Assembly: GCA_027627705.1 (NCBI GenBank)
Contig: CP091242.1
Location: 2,034,677 to 2,098,676, forward strand
Length of the DNA stretch: 64,000 bases
Reading direction: 5' to 3'
Source of the DNA: Hyphomonadaceae bacterium BL14
GTDB lineage: Bacteria; Pseudomonadota; Alphaproteobacteria; Caulobacterales; Maricaulaceae
Shown: positions 1 through 9,514 of the stretch, piece by piece
How positions within the stretch are numbered: position 1 is the first letter of the stretch
Layout: the number at the start of each line of letters is the position of its first letter
Position numbers and translations under genes: made by a program
Notes under the pieces: model-generated
Databases searched by the model: none
What the model was told of the DNA's origin: nothing
What the model saw: the letters and a program-made list of their open reading frames with translations, nothing else

Positions 1-501
1 ACTGAGGCCGATGCCCGCGCCGTGCGCACCACGGTCCAGTCCCAGAGAAAGCAATCCATTCAGGGCCACTCGCTGGCCGTCCTGAACTTCAAGCCCGGCA
101 ACCGCGCCGAGTTGTTGGACGAGCAGGGGCTGAAAGTGATCGGCGTGATCGCGCCGGAGGATCAGGCAGGGCCGGTGACGCTGGACGCGGTCGGGCTGGT
201 CGCGCGTTCGGAGTTGAGCGATCTGGAATCCGCCCGGGCGCCACAGCCCAATGCCTCCCACGCCCAGGCCTATGCCGAGGCGCAGGATGCGCTGGCGCGG
301 TTTGCTGCGATCGCAAGCGCGTCAGGCCCCGGCGAGCCGCTCGCCGCGCGCGCCGACACGGGCGCGGCGGACCTGGCCGCAGAGCCGGCAGACGCGCCGG
401 CCACGCAGCCGTCTGAAATCACGGGCGATCCGCCTGCGGATCACACGCCTGCGGCTGAACCGCCCGGCGACGCCGGGGATCGTCCCGATCAGATCTCCTG
501 A
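1..501 (+). CDS. 3'-terminal part of an unrecognised protein
   Basis: The frame is open from the left edge, so the true start lies outside the window; a GTG at 22 is an internal possibility without a clear ribosome site. About 70 residues of ordinary mixed composition (including LAVLNFKPGNRAELLDEQGL) are followed by a roughly 95-residue tail rich in Ala, Pro, Asp and Glu, probably disordered. The last 13 bases overlap the convergent phosphohexomutase gene. I do not recognise the family. The neighbours (phosphohexomutase, kdsD) hint at surface polysaccharide work, but nothing in the sequence shows this. Confidence 0.6.
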   Translation, partial: TEADARAVRTTVQSQRKQSIQGHSLAVLNFKPGNRAELLDEQGLKVIGVIAPEDQAGPVTLDAVGLVARSELSDLESARAPQPNASHAQAYAEAQDALARFAAIASASGPGEPLAARADTGAADLAAEPADAPATQPSEITGDPPADHTPAAEPPGDAGDRPDQIS

Positions 502-1997
502 TCGAACGCGCCGATCTCGGGATGGCGGGCCAGCTCGTCGCGGATGGCGGCAAAGATGGCGCGCATGTCGTCCTTGCTGGTCAGGCTCTCGACCACGATG
601 ACCAGGTTGGGCGTGTTGGAGCTGGCCCGCACCAGCCCCCAGGCACCGTCTTCGAGCGTGAAGCGCACACCATTGACCGTGTTGATATTGGCGATGGCGC
701 GGCCGGCGACCTTGTCGCCCGCGGTCTGTTTGGCTTCAAACGCGGCGATGATGCGGTCGACCACCTCGTATTTCTGCTCGTCCGTGCAGGCCGGCGACAG
801 GGTGGGCGAGCCATAGCTGACCGGCAGGGCGCGCTTGAGATCGGCCATGGTGCGGCCCGGATTGCGGTCGAGCATTTCCAGGATGCAGCGTGCGGACACC
901 AGGGCGCAGTCATAGCCGCGCCCGATCGGCGGCTGCAGGAAATAGTGGCCGGATTTTTCGAACCCGGCGAGCGCGCCCAGCGCGTTCGAGCGGCGCTTGA
1001 TGTAGGAATGGCCGGTCTTGTAGTAGTCCGTCGTGGCACCATTGGCCTTGAGCACCGGATCGGTGGCGAACAGGCCGGTGGATTTCACATCCACCACGAA
1101 CACCGCGCCGGGGTGCGAGGCTGACAGATCACGCGCCAGCATCAGCCCGACCTTGTCGGCGAAAATCTCCTCGCCCTCATTATCCACCACGCCGCAGCGG
1201 TCCCCGTCACCGTCAAACGCCAGGCCCACATCGGCACCGGTCTCGCGCACGCGGCCGGCGAGCGCGTGCAGCATCTTCATGTCTTCCGGGTTCGGATTAT
1301 AGTTGGGGAAGCTGTGATCGAGCGTGCAGTCCATCTCGATCACCTCGGCACCCAGCGCGCGCAACAGGTCCGGCGCGAACGCCCCGGCCGTGCCATTGCC
1401 GCAGGCCGCCACCACCTTGACCGGGCGGGTCAGGCGCACGCCCGCCGCCGCGTCGGCCTTGTAGGCTTCGGCCACCCCTTCACGGCGCACATAGCCGCCG
1501 CCGGGCCGGGCCTTGCCCTCGCCGCCCAGCACGATCGCCTTGAGCCGGCTCATCTCGTCAGGCCCAAAGGTCAGCGGGCGCTCCACGCCCATCTTCACAC
1601 CGGTCCAGCCGTTGGCATTGTGGCTGGCGGTGACCATGGCGACGCTTTCGATATCCAGATGAAACTGGGCGAAATAGGCCATGGGCGACAGCGCCAGGCC
1701 AATATCGTGCACCTCTATCCCGGCCTGCATCAGCCCGACGGTGAGCGCTTGTTTCACACCGAGCGAATAGCCGCGAAAGTCATGGCCGGTGACGATTTTG
1801 GGCGGCTTGCCCAGCTCGTGGATGAGGGTGCCGAGCCCAAGGCCCAGCGCCTGCACGCCATAGAGATTGATGTCCGGGGTTTTGTCAGAACCGGGATGAC
1901 CAAACCACCAGCGCGCATCATATTCGCGAAACCCGGTCGGCTTGACCAGCGGCAGGGTCTCGAATTCCCACGTGTTCGGCTTGATGTCGGCGTTCAT
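489..1997 (-). CDS. phosphomannomutase/phosphoglucomutase
   Basis: Alpha-D-phosphohexomutase that interconverts hexose-6-phosphate and hexose-1-phosphate, feeding nucleotide-sugar synthesis in the cytoplasm. The 502-residue product shows the family hallmarks in order: the active-site phosphoserine loop TASHNANGWTG, the metal-binding loop FDGDGDRCGVVD, the sugar-binding FEKSGHYF and the C-terminal phosphate-binding RASSNTPN. Length fits AlgC/ManB-type enzymes. I chose the ATG at 1997 over the ATG at 2012 because a strong GGAGGGGGA lies just before it. Whether mannose or glucose phosphate is the main substrate cannot be decided from sequence alone. Transcribed alone, convergent with the left-edge gene. 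Confidence 0.93.
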   Translation of the reverse strand: MNADIKPNTWEFETLPLVKPTGFREYDARWWFGHPGSDKTPDINLYGVQALGLGLGTLIHELGKPPKIVTGHDFRGYSLGVKQALTVGLMQAGIEVHDIGLALSPMAYFAQFHLDIESVAMVTASHNANGWTGVKMGVERPLTFGPDEMSRLKAIVLGGEGKARPGGGYVRREGVAEAYKADAAAGVRLTRPVKVVAACGNGTAGAFAPDLLRALGAEVIEMDCTLDHSFPNYNPNPEDMKMLHALAGRVRETGADVGLAFDGDGDRCGVVDNEGEEIFADKVGLMLARDLSASHPGAVFVVDVKSTGLFATDPVLKANGATTDYYKTGHSYIKRRSNALGALAGFEKSGHYFLQPPIGRGYDCALVSARCILEMLDRNPGRTMADLKRALPVSYGSPTLSPACTDEQKYEVVDRIIAAFEAKQTAGDKVAGRAIANINTVNGVRFTLEDGAWGLVRASSNTPNLVIVVESLTSKDDMRAIFAAIRDELARHPEIGAFDQEI

Positions 1998-2058
1998 GGC
2001 GTCCCCCTCCATTGCAACATGCCTGCGGCCTAGCGGCGCCGGCGGGCCGCGTCAATGA

Positions 2059-2661
2059 TTACCCGGCGGCGTCCCCGGCGAGAATGCGCACCTCGATGCG
2101 GCGCACCAGAAGCGGGCGCCCGGCCCCCTCCTCGTCGGGCCAGATTCCCACCCAGTCCAGCCCGCCCAACGGGGTTCCGGCCGGGATGTGATGGCGCAGG
2201 GTCAGGGTGCGGAACACGGTATCCACCTCAACCTGGCGCCAGCCCGTATCGGCGTCGCCGACCACAAAATACCCGATATGGGCATGGGTCAGGTCCGGAT
2301 CGGGTGCGCTCATCTCTATTCGCACCTCGATATCGCGGCCCACCACTGCGGCCTCGAACTCGGGCGGCACCACCGCGCCCACCCCCGCCGACAAATGGCC
2401 CGCCGCCTCGCGCGAGGCGGTGGCGGTGAGGCGCGCCACAGGGCCGCCCGGCGCAGCCGGGTCGAACAGGGTGCGCGTGCCCGGGCCCGGAATGAGCTGG
2501 TCGAGCGCGGCCCCTTCCATGAGGAATGTGTCAGCGGTCACCACCGCGTCCTGGCCAGAAGGGCGATACTGCATCGCACCCCAGATCAGGGCCGCAAACA
2601 CCGCTGACGCCAGCGGCCAGAACGCGCGATCCGGAAGGGAAAAGCGCTCCAGCGAGTCCAT
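2059..2661 (-). CDS. hypothetical membrane-anchored protein
   Basis: A 200-residue protein with one hydrophobic segment near residues 14-31 (FWPLASAVFAALIWGAM), then a soluble domain predicted outside the cytoplasm. Its ATG shares one base with the TGA of kdsD upstream (TGATG), so the two are almost certainly translationally coupled. I do not recognise the domain. The position after kdsD recalls the LptC slot of many proteobacteria, but the sequence lacks features I could use to claim LptC; a role in envelope polysaccharide or LPS handling is only a guess from context. Confidence 0.75.
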   Translation of the reverse strand: MDSLERFSLPDRAFWPLASAVFAALIWGAMQYRPSGQDAVVTADTFLMEGAALDQLIPGPGTRTLFDPAAPGGPVARLTATASREAAGHLSAGVGAVVPPEFEAAVVGRDIEVRIEMSAPDPDLTHAHIGYFVVGDADTGWRQVEVDTVFRTLTLRHHIPAGTPLGGLDWVGIWPDEEGAGRPLLVRRIEVRILAGDAAG

Positions 2662-3653
2662 CAGCTCACCCCGGCGCGCAACAGGTCATGGATATGAAGC
2701 AGCCCCTCCGGCCGGCCGTCCTCGGCGCAGACAAAGAGCTGGGTGATCTTGCGCGATCCCGCGGTCATGTGGCGCAACGCTTCGGATGCCAGCATGTGCG
2801 CGCTGACCGTCACCGGGGCGGGCGTCATCACAGCGTCGACTGTCTCCGACACCAGGTCCGGGCTCATTTTGCGCCTGAGATCGCCATCCGTGATGATGCC
2901 CAGAAGCCGGCCCTCATCATCGATGACGCCGACACAGCCCAGACCCTTTGCGCTCATCTCGATCAGCGCCTCGCCCATGCCCGAACCCGACGCGGCCAGC
3001 GGCAGGGCGTCGCCGGCATGCATCAGGGCGCCGACATGGGTCAGCGCCGAGCCCAGCGCACCGCCCGGGTGAAACAGGGCGAAATCGCGCGCGGTAAACC
3101 CCCGCGCCTCGATCAGGGCGACCGCCAGCGCGTCACCATACGCCATCATCATCGTGGTGGACGTGGTTGGCGCACGCGTCTCGCCGCATGCCTCTTCAGC
3201 GCCCGGCAGCAGAAGCAGAAGGTCACAGCCGCGCGCCAGGCTGGACGCCTCGCCGGCGGTCAGGGCGATCAACGGCACTGCAAAGCGGCGGCAATAGGCG
3301 ATCATGTCGCCCAGCTCGCGCGTTTCGCCGGATTTGGACAGGGCGAGGAGCGCGTCGTCCGGCGTGATCATGCCCAGATCGCCGTGACTGGCTTCGGACG
3401 GGTGAACATATTGCGCCGGCGTACCGGTGGAGGCGAGCGTCGCAGCGATCTTGCGCGCAACATGGCCCGACTTGCCGACCCCGGCGCAAATCAGACGGCC
3501 TTTGAGGCCGGCGATCAGGCGCACAGCCTCCACGGCCTGCGGCCCCAAAGCGCCGGACAGGGCGGTCAGTCCGTCAACCTCCAGCGCCAGAGTGCGGCGC
3601 ATGGCGGCGATCAGGGCGGTTTCATCAAGCCGTGAAGCGTCGGGGCGTGTCAT
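2661..3653 (-). CDS. kdsD: arabinose-5-phosphate isomerase (KpsF/GutQ family)
   Basis: Converts ribulose-5-phosphate to arabinose-5-phosphate, the first step towards Kdo for lipopolysaccharide. The 330-residue protein has an N-terminal SIS domain (ICAGVGKSGHVARKIAATLA, then HPSEASHGDLGMI and SKSGET) and two C-terminal CBS domains (from about residue 200, with GVIDDEGRLLGIITDGDLRR), the standard architecture and length. The ATG at 3653 is used; a GTG two codons upstream is also possible and neither has a strong ribosome site. Coupled to the downstream membrane-anchored protein by a one-base overlap. Confidence 0.93.
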   Translation of the reverse strand: MTRPDASRLDETALIAAMRRTLALEVDGLTALSGALGPQAVEAVRLIAGLKGRLICAGVGKSGHVARKIAATLASTGTPAQYVHPSEASHGDLGMITPDDALLALSKSGETRELGDMIAYCRRFAVPLIALTAGEASSLARGCDLLLLLPGAEEACGETRAPTTSTTMMMAYGDALAVALIEARGFTARDFALFHPGGALGSALTHVGALMHAGDALPLAASGSGMGEALIEMSAKGLGCVGVIDDEGRLLGIITDGDLRRKMSPDLVSETVDAVMTPAPVTVSAHMLASEALRHMTAGSRKITQLFVCAEDGRPEGLLHIHDLLRAGVS

Positions 3654-3904
3654 GGCCACTGGTTCTAGACCAAGCCCGCGTGTGCTCCAATGACCGTTTC
3701 ACGGTGGCGGGGGCCGCCTGGCAGAGCGCCCATGGTCCTGAGGCGGCGCGCTGTGCATATCCAGATGCCGGCCTGCGGCGGTCTGCGCCTCAACCGGCCG
3801 GGTCGCACCGCGAGGCCCGCAACTGGTTTGAGGCGGTCTGGTCAGGACCGGGACACTGCGGACGCTGCCTTGTCAGGTGCCGCCCGCCGTCCAGGGCAAG
3901 CCGA

Positions 3905-4132
3905 TCAGCACAGGGTCAGATTGGCGTTCTGGCTCACGAACTCGACAAAGCGCCGCAGCGTGTCCGCTGTCTCGGTCTCGACGATGCGCTGGCTTTCGCC
4001 CGGAGCCGAGCCGCTGAGATAGAAAACGCATTCGCTGGACCGTTCAGACAAGTCCCGCGTGAATTGTTCCACCAGCCGGTCCAGCGCCTGCGCTTCGCTC
4101 TCTGTCGCGACCGATACCGTCACCCTCTCCAT
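3905..4132 (-). CDS. hypothetical 75-residue protein
   Basis: Small acidic, soluble protein starting MERVTVSVATESEAQALDRL and ending ANLTLC. The ATG at 4132 is preceded by AGGGGG at good spacing, which is why I accept it and not the much longer frame that continues upstream to 4834 across the gpmA gene. No membrane segment, no recognised motif. It stands alone between kdsD and the divergent gpmA. Function unknown. Confidence 0.6.
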   Translation of the reverse strand: MERVTVSVATESEAQALDRLVEQFTRDLSERSSECVFYLSGSAPGESQRIVETETADTLRRFVEFVSQNANLTLC

Positions 4133-4577
4133 GCGAATCCCCCTGAGATATCGCCCCCCCGACCCGACGACTGATGCTTTGCCAGCCGTTCTGACCGGCG
4201 TTAATGGTGCGATAACGACCGTGAGAGTGCAAGTCCCATTCCAGATTTGACGCGTCCGGTTCGCCGCCTGCTCATCCTTGGCCAACCCGGCCGGCTGGTC
4301 CGCGCGCGGGCAAGGCCCGGTCTTGGTTCCCATCACGCCGTATGGCCCGCACGCCATCCTCAACGCCACGTCCGGCACGGCGATGGACGCAGCCAATGCG
4401 CCGTACGCCCGTATGCTGCCGGTCAGGACGCAAACGGGCCTGTGTCGATTTGGAGCGTGACGCGGGACGGCCCGGAGGGGCCGGACGGGCGCCCCGGCCT
4501 TGCCAAAGCCCTCGACGCGTGGCGGCCCAGCCGGTAAATCCCGCCTGTCCTCCTTCGCCCCGACCGGAAAGTGCGCC
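4133..4577. other. 445-base gap without a recognisable gene
   Basis: Between the divergent 75-residue gene and gpmA. Several short overlapping frames exist on both strands but none has a convincing ribosome site, family resemblance or plausible composition. A GC-rich imperfect inverted repeat lies near 4465-4500. The stretch must hold the promoters of both flanking genes; I see nothing else that I can name. Confidence 0.5.
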
Positions 4578-5297
4578 ATGACCCGCCTCGTCCTCACCCG
4601 CCACGGCCAGAGCATCTGGAACAAGGAAAACCGGTTCACCGGCTGGGTCGATGTTGACCTGACCGAGGCAGGCGAAGCGGAAGCCCGGCGCGGCGGCGAC
4701 TTGTTGAAGGCTGAAGGATTTGCGCCGTCACTGGCTTTCACCAGCGTGCTGAAACGCGCCATCCGGACGTTGAATTTCACGCTGGAGGGCCTCGACCGGC
4801 TCTGGATTCCGGTGGAGAAATCCTGGCGGCTCAATGAGCGCCATTACGGCGCGCTGACCGGCATGAACAAGGCCGAGGTGACCCAGGAGCATGGTGCAGA
4901 CCAGGTGAAAATCTGGCGGCGTTCCTACGATACCCCGCCCCCGCCGCTGGCGCTGGACGATCCGCGCCATCCGCGCTTTGACCCGCGCTATGGCGCGCTG
5001 GACCCCGACGCCCTGCCCGCCGGTGAAAGCCTGAAGCTGACCCTTGATCGTGTGGCCCCCTATTTCAAGGATGCGATCGCGCCGCGCCTGGCGGCCGGAG
5101 ACGATGTCATCATATCAGCCCACGGCAACTCTTTGCGCGCACTGGTCAAGCTGTTGTTCCAGGTGCCTGATGAGGCCATTGTCGGGATCGAAATTCCGAC
5201 CGGCAATCCGCTGCTGATCGAGCTGGAGGGCTTGCGTCCCGTGGCGCGGCGCTATCTGGACGAGGCCCGCGCGCAAGACCTGCCGCCCTGCCCGTGA
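4578..5297 (+). CDS. gpmA: 2,3-bisphosphoglycerate-dependent phosphoglycerate mutase
   Basis: Interconverts 3- and 2-phosphoglycerate in glycolysis and gluconeogenesis. The 239-residue product begins [20 protein letters not shown] with the catalytic His in RHGQS, has the acid/base region [16 protein letters not shown], the family segment [11 protein letters not shown] and the second histidine in [13 protein letters not shown]. Length and layout match cofactor-dependent GpmA. The frame could extend upstream to 4500, but that segment is not family-like. Its last four bases overlap the GTG start of the ribD-like gene (GTGA), so the two form an operon. Confidence 0.95.
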   Translation: MTRLVLTRHGQSIWNKENRFTGWVDVDLTEAGEAEARRGGDLLKAEGFAPSLAFTSVLKRAIRTLNFTLEGLDRLWIPVEKSWRLNERHYGALTGMNKAEVTQEHGADQVKIWRRSYDTPPPPLALDDPRHPRFDPRYGALDPDALPAGESLKLTLDRVAPYFKDAIAPRLAAGDDVIISAHGNSLRALVKLLFQVPDEAIVGIEIPTGNPLLIELEGLRPVARRYLDEARAQDLPPCP

Positions 5298-5920
5298 GCG
5301 CCACGCAGACCCTGACCGGCCGCGCCGTGACGCCAGATGATCTGCGCTTCATGGATGCGGCGCTGGCGCTGGCCTTTGCCCGGCTGGGCCAGACCGCTCC
5401 CAATCCGTCCGTGGGCTGTGTGATCGTGCGTGAGCGGCGCGTAATCGGGGCTGCAGCGACCGCAGCCGGCGGGCGGCCCCATGCCGAGACACAGGCGCTG
5501 GCTCAGGCCGGCGAGGCTGCACGCGGGGCCCGCGCCTATGTCAGCCTGGAGCCCTGCGCGCATCACGGGCGCACACCACCCTGCGCGCAGGCGCTGATTG
5601 ATGCCGGCATTGGCGAGGTGATCATCGCCTGCCGGGACCCGGACCCGCGCGTGGCCGGGCGCGGCATCGGGATGCTGAGCAAAGCCGGGATCGCCGTGGT
5701 CGACCGCGTCCGCCAGGCCGAGGCCGAGGCGCTCAATGCCGGCTTTTTCAGCCGGATCGCCACCGGGCGCCCGCTGGTGCTGCAGGACGGGCGGCCGGGC
5801 CTGTTTGATGCCGATCTGGCAATCGGGCCGCATGAGAGCTTCGAGCAGGCGCTGGACCGGCTGGGCCGCGCGGGCATGACGCGGGTGCGTGTGCCTGCAG
5901 GGCGCGCAACGGCGCGTTAA
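5294..5920 (+). CDS. ribD: RibD-type pyrimidine deaminase lacking the reductase domain
   Basis: Resembles the deaminase half of riboflavin-biosynthesis RibD, which removes the amino group from the diaminohydroxyphosphoribosyl-pyrimidine intermediate. Residues 15-150 carry the whole cytidine-deaminase fold with the zinc ligands in PHAET and [16 protein letters not shown] and the substrate motif [14 protein letters not shown] usual RibD is about 360 residues; this one is 208 and ends soon after [12 protein letters not shown]. The last 45 residues contain [20 protein letters not shown], which resembles a fragment of the normal reductase domain, so a deleted reductase is likely. The GTG start overlaps gpmA by four bases. 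Confidence 0.85.
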   Translation: MSATQTLTGRAVTPDDLRFMDAALALAFARLGQTAPNPSVGCVIVRERRVIGAAATAAGGRPHAETQALAQAGEAARGARAYVSLEPCAHHGRTPPCAQALIDAGIGEVIIACRDPDPRVAGRGIGMLSKAGIAVVDRVRQAEAEALNAGFFSRIATGRPLVLQDGRPGLFDADLAIGPHESFEQALDRLGRAGMTRVRVPAGRATAR

Positions 5921-5981
5921 CGCTAAACAGGCTAGGTTTCCCGGTGGCCGCGCTGGAAGCGTGGTGCCCCGGAACCCGATA

Positions 5982-7277
5982 ATGACCCGCTCGCCGATCC
6001 AGTACCGGACCATGTCGCAGGCCCAGGCAGACGAGGTCTGCCGCCGCCACGATTTCCTGATGACCGGCCGGATGGGGGGGGCGCGCGCGAGCTTCAATTA
6101 CGCGATCCTGTCCGGTCTGGATCTGTCCGGGCGGCATCTGGCTGACGCGGACCTGACAGGTGCCATCCTTGAGGGGACGAACCTGGCGGGCACCAATCTC
6201 ACCCGCGCTGTGCTGTACGCGGCCGATTTGCGGCGCGCCAATCTGGCCGGTGCGGTGCTGCACAGGGCCGATATGCGCGGGGCCATCCTGCGCGGGGCGG
6301 ACCTGACCGGTGCGGACCTCAGCCAGGCCGACCTCAGAGAAGGTGCCATCGCCCAGGCCGACAAGGAAAAGGGCCTGGCGATGATTACCCATGACATGCG
6401 CCCCGGAGAGGCGAGCTCGGCCAATTTCGCGCGCGCCAACATGGCCCAGATCCGCATGAGCGGGGTGGTCGCCCAGTCCTCCGACTTCTCTGACGCCGTG
6501 CTGATCGGTGCCCGTCTGACCCGGGCGAACCTGCGCAATTGCCGCTTTCCCGGGGCCAATCTGGAAGGCGCGGACATGAGCGGGGCCGATCTCACCGATG
6601 CCGACCTGCGCGATACGGTGCTGATCGGCACAAAGATGGATCTGGCCCGCCTCAATGGCGCGGACATGACGGGCGCCTTGCGCGACGCACCGCCCGGTGC
6701 GGTCGCCGACCCGGGCGGAGAAACGGCAAAAGCCCTCGATCGTCATGCGCGCTGGTGTGAAACCGGCGGCCAGGAGGGGGCACCGTCGACCTTTGACGGC
6801 AAGGATTTGCGCGGGCTGAACACGCTGGCGCGGCGCAATCTGACCGCGCTCCAGGCACGCGGGGCGATCCTCTACGGGCTCGACATGGAAGGGGCAGAGC
6901 TGCAAGGTGCCAAGCTGGCCAATGCCGACTTGCGCATGACCTCGCTGCGCGGTGCCGACTTGCGGGGCGCAGACCTGGCGGGCGCCAAGCTCAGCAACGC
7001 CGATTTGCGTGAAGCGCGCATCGGCCCGCTGCTCCTGCCCAATGACCGCTTGCTGGCCGCGTCTCTGGCCGCAGCGGTACTGCGCTATGCCGACCTGTCT
7101 GGTGCCGATTTGCGCCATGTCGACGCCAGCGGTGCCGATTTCTCCTTTGCGCGCATGCACGGGGCCGATGTCCGCCGGAGCCGCTTTGCCGGCGCCTGCT
7201 TCACCGGTGCCCGCGCGCCGGCCGATATCGGCCAGGCGGCGGACCTGACCGGCGCGGTGGACCTGCCGGCGGCCTGA
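5982..7277 (+). CDS. pentapeptide-repeat protein
   Basis: A 431-residue protein made largely of tandem A(D/N)Lxx pentapeptides in two blocks, roughly residues 35-230 and 275-425, separated by a non-repeat linker. Such repeats fold as a right-handed quadrilateral beta-helix. An N-terminal segment of about 30 residues (MSQAQADEVCRRHDFLMTGR) precedes the first block. The ATG at 5982 is chosen because the in-frame extension upstream has no family character. Known pentapeptide proteins include DNA-mimic gyrase protectors, but most have no known role; nothing here supports a specific one. Plus strand, between the ribD-like gene and nadE. Confidence 0.85.
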   Translation: MTRSPIQYRTMSQAQADEVCRRHDFLMTGRMGGARASFNYAILSGLDLSGRHLADADLTGAILEGTNLAGTNLTRAVLYAADLRRANLAGAVLHRADMRGAILRGADLTGADLSQADLREGAIAQADKEKGLAMITHDMRPGEASSANFARANMAQIRMSGVVAQSSDFSDAVLIGARLTRANLRNCRFPGANLEGADMSGADLTDADLRDTVLIGTKMDLARLNGADMTGALRDAPPGAVADPGGETAKALDRHARWCETGGQEGAPSTFDGKDLRGLNTLARRNLTALQARGAILYGLDMEGAELQGAKLANADLRMTSLRGADLRGADLAGAKLSNADLREARIGPLLLPNDRLLAASLAAAVLRYADLSGADLRHVDASGADFSFARMHGADVRRSRFAGACFTGARAPADIGQAADLTGAVDLPAA

Positions 7278-7362
7278 GTTGCTCCCGGGTGCCAATCCGG
7301 ATAAATACTCACTTTGAGCAAAAGCGCGTGCGCACAGGCTGCACGGGCACGGAAGGGTGATC

Positions 7363-9435
7363 ATGGCGGCGTTCGACAATCTCTACCGGCACCGCATGGT
7401 CCGGGTCGCTGCCTTCGCGCCGCGCGTGGCGCTGGCTGATCCGCAAGCCAATCGCGATGCCCTTCTGACCCTGGCGCGCGAGGCGCATGACCGGCAGGCG
7501 GCGCTGGCCCTGTTTCCCGAACTCGCCCTGACCGGATACTCGGTGGAGGATCTGCACCATCAAAGCGCCTTGCTGGATGCCAGCGAGGCGGCAGCGGGTG
7601 ATGTGATTGCCGCCAGTGCCGGACTGTTCCCGGTGATCGTGTTCGGCTGCGCCCTGCGTCAGCACGGCCAGATCTTCAACTGTGCGCTGTTCGTCCATCG
7701 CGGAAAACTGCTGGGCGTCGTGCCCAAAAGCTATCTGCCCACCTATCGCGAATTCTATGAGAAGCGCTGGTTCTCCGACGCGACTGGCGTCTTGGCACCG
7801 ACCATCGCCGTGGCGGGTCACGACGCGCCGTTCGGGACCGATCTGCTGTTCGAAGCTGCAGACCTGCCCGGCTTCGTGGCGGCGGCAGATATTTGCGAGG
7901 ATTTCTGGGCACCGGTCCCGCCGAGCACCGACGCGGCCCTGGCCGGGGCCAGCGTGATGGTAAACCTGTCCGCCTCCAACGCCACCATCGGCAAGGCGCG
8001 CGAACGGGCCGTGCTGATCGACGCCCATTCGCGGCGCACGTGCGGCGCTTATGTGTTCTGCGCGGCGGGCGCAGGGGAATCCACCAATGATCTGGCCTGG
8101 GACGGCCAGCTTCTGATCTATGAGCAGGGCGTCTGCCTGGCCCAGGGCGAGCGCTTCCTGAACGACCACGCCCGCATCTATGCCGATATCGACCTGGAAC
8201 GCATCGAGCAGGACCGGCTGCGCCTGTCGACCTTCCGCGATGCCGCTGCGCGCGCGGCCCCCCGCCTGAAGACGATGCGCCGCATACGCTTTGAGCTGCG
8301 AGCCGAGCTGGACAGGGCGGTTCGGCTGGAACGCACCGTCGACCGCTTTCCCTTTGTGCCCAATGATCCGTCAAGGCTGGACGAGGATTGCTATGAGGCC
8401 TGGAATATCCAGGTCCAGAGCCTGGCCCAGCGCCTGCGCGCCAGCGGCGTGCGCCGGGCGGTGATCGGTGTATCGGGGGGGCTGGATTCCACCCAGGCCC
8501 TGATTATCACGGCGCGCGCTTTTGACCGGCTGGAGCGTGACCGCGCCGATATTCTGGCGGTGACCCTGCCGGGCTTTGCCACATCGGATGAAAGCCATGC
8601 CCGCGCGCTGGCGCTGATTGAAGGCCTGGGCGTCACCCATCGCGAGATTGACATCCGCCCGGCGGCGGACCGCATGCTGGCCGATCTGGGCCATCCCCAT
8701 GCGCGCGGCGAGCCGGTCTATGACATCACATTCGAGAATGTGCAGGCCGGCCTGCGCACCGATTATCTGTTCCGCCTGGCCAATCACGAGCAGGGCCTGG
8801 TCATCGGCACCGGCGATCTGTCGGAGCTGGCGCTGGGCTGGTGCACCTATGGCGTGGGCGACCAGATGAGCCATTACAATGTCAATGCAGGCGTGGCCAA
8901 AACCCTGATCCAGCATTTGATCGCCTGGGCGGCGCGGCGTGGGGAATTTGGCGGTGATGTCTCGTGCACACTGGACGGTATCCTGTCCGCCGAGATCACG
9001 CCGGAGCTGGTTCCCGCCGGCGCGGACGGTGCCGTGCAGTCCACCGAGGCCGCCATCGGCCCCTACGCCCTGCATGATTTTTTCCTGCACTACGCCCTGC
9101 GGTTCGGCTTCGGGCCTCAGAAGATCGCCTTCCTGGCCGAAGCGGCCTGGGGCGATGCGGCGCGCGGCCCCTGGCCGCCGCACGTGGACGGCACCAAGCG
9201 CCGCGCCTACGGGATGGCAGAGACGCTGCACTGGCTTGAGGTGTTCTCGAAGCGCTTCTACCAGACCGCCCAGTTCAAACGCACCGCCATGCCCAACGGA
9301 CCCAAGCTGACATCAGCAGGCGCGCTAAGCCCGCGCGGTGACTGGCGCGCACCGTCGGATGCCTCGGCGCGGGTCTGGCTGGACGCGATCTCGGCTCTGC
9401 GCGCCGAGCTTGGCCTGGCAGACAAGACACACTGA
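7363..9435 (+). CDS. nadE: glutamine-dependent NAD+ synthase
   Basis: Makes NAD+ from nicotinic acid adenine dinucleotide, ATP and glutamine. The 690-residue protein has an N-terminal nitrilase-type amidase (catalytic Glu in [11 protein letters not shown], Lys in [14 protein letters not shown], Cys in AADICEDFW) that releases ammonia, and a C-terminal synthetase with the ATP pyrophosphatase loop [12 protein letters not shown] and the segment [15 protein letters not shown]. This is the long glutamine-using type. The ATG at 7363 follows GGAAGGG; the in-frame GTG two codons earlier is less well placed. A strong terminator follows. Confidence 0.95.
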   Translation: MAAFDNLYRHRMVRVAAFAPRVALADPQANRDALLTLAREAHDRQAALALFPELALTGYSVEDLHHQSALLDASEAAAGDVIAASAGLFPVIVFGCALRQHGQIFNCALFVHRGKLLGVVPKSYLPTYREFYEKRWFSDATGVLAPTIAVAGHDAPFGTDLLFEAADLPGFVAAADICEDFWAPVPPSTDAALAGASVMVNLSASNATIGKARERAVLIDAHSRRTCGAYVFCAAGAGESTNDLAWDGQLLIYEQGVCLAQGERFLNDHARIYADIDLERIEQDRLRLSTFRDAAARAAPRLKTMRRIRFELRAELDRAVRLERTVDRFPFVPNDPSRLDEDCYEAWNIQVQSLAQRLRASGVRRAVIGVSGGLDSTQALIITARAFDRLERDRADILAVTLPGFATSDESHARALALIEGLGVTHREIDIRPAADRMLADLGHPHARGEPVYDITFENVQAGLRTDYLFRLANHEQGLVIGTGDLSELALGWCTYGVGDQMSHYNVNAGVAKTLIQHLIAWAARRGEFGGDVSCTLDGILSAEITPELVPAGADGAVQSTEAAIGPYALHDFFLHYALRFGFGPQKIAFLAEAAWGDAARGPWPPHVDGTKRRAYGMAETLHWLEVFSKRFYQTAQFKRTAMPNGPKLTSAGALSPRGDWRAPSDASARVWLDAISALRAELGLADKTH

Positions 9436-9459
9436 CCTGCACGCATCGCGGCCATGAAA

Positions 9460-9487
9460 AAGGCCCGGAGGGGAGCCTCCGGGCCTT
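9460..9487. terminator. bidirectional hairpin terminator between nadE and petC
   Basis: Perfect 12-base inverted repeat (arms 9460-9471 and 9476-9487, AAGGCCCGGAGG) with a four-base loop, sitting between the convergent ends of nadE and petC. The flanking A-rich and T-containing ends fit use in both directions, though the T-runs are short. Confidence 0.75.
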
Positions 9488-9514
9488 GTGTCGTGTTCGT
9501 CTGACCGGAACGGA

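Noticed and set aside
3905..4834. 309-codon minus-strand frame running into gpmA
   Set aside because: Only the last 75 codons have a proper ribosome site and protein-like composition; the rest mirrors gpmA and the gap.
5748..7379. 543-codon minus-strand frame opposite the pentapeptide gene
   Set aside because: Shadow of a repetitive GC-rich gene; His/Gln/Arg/Gly-rich product without family features or ribosome site.
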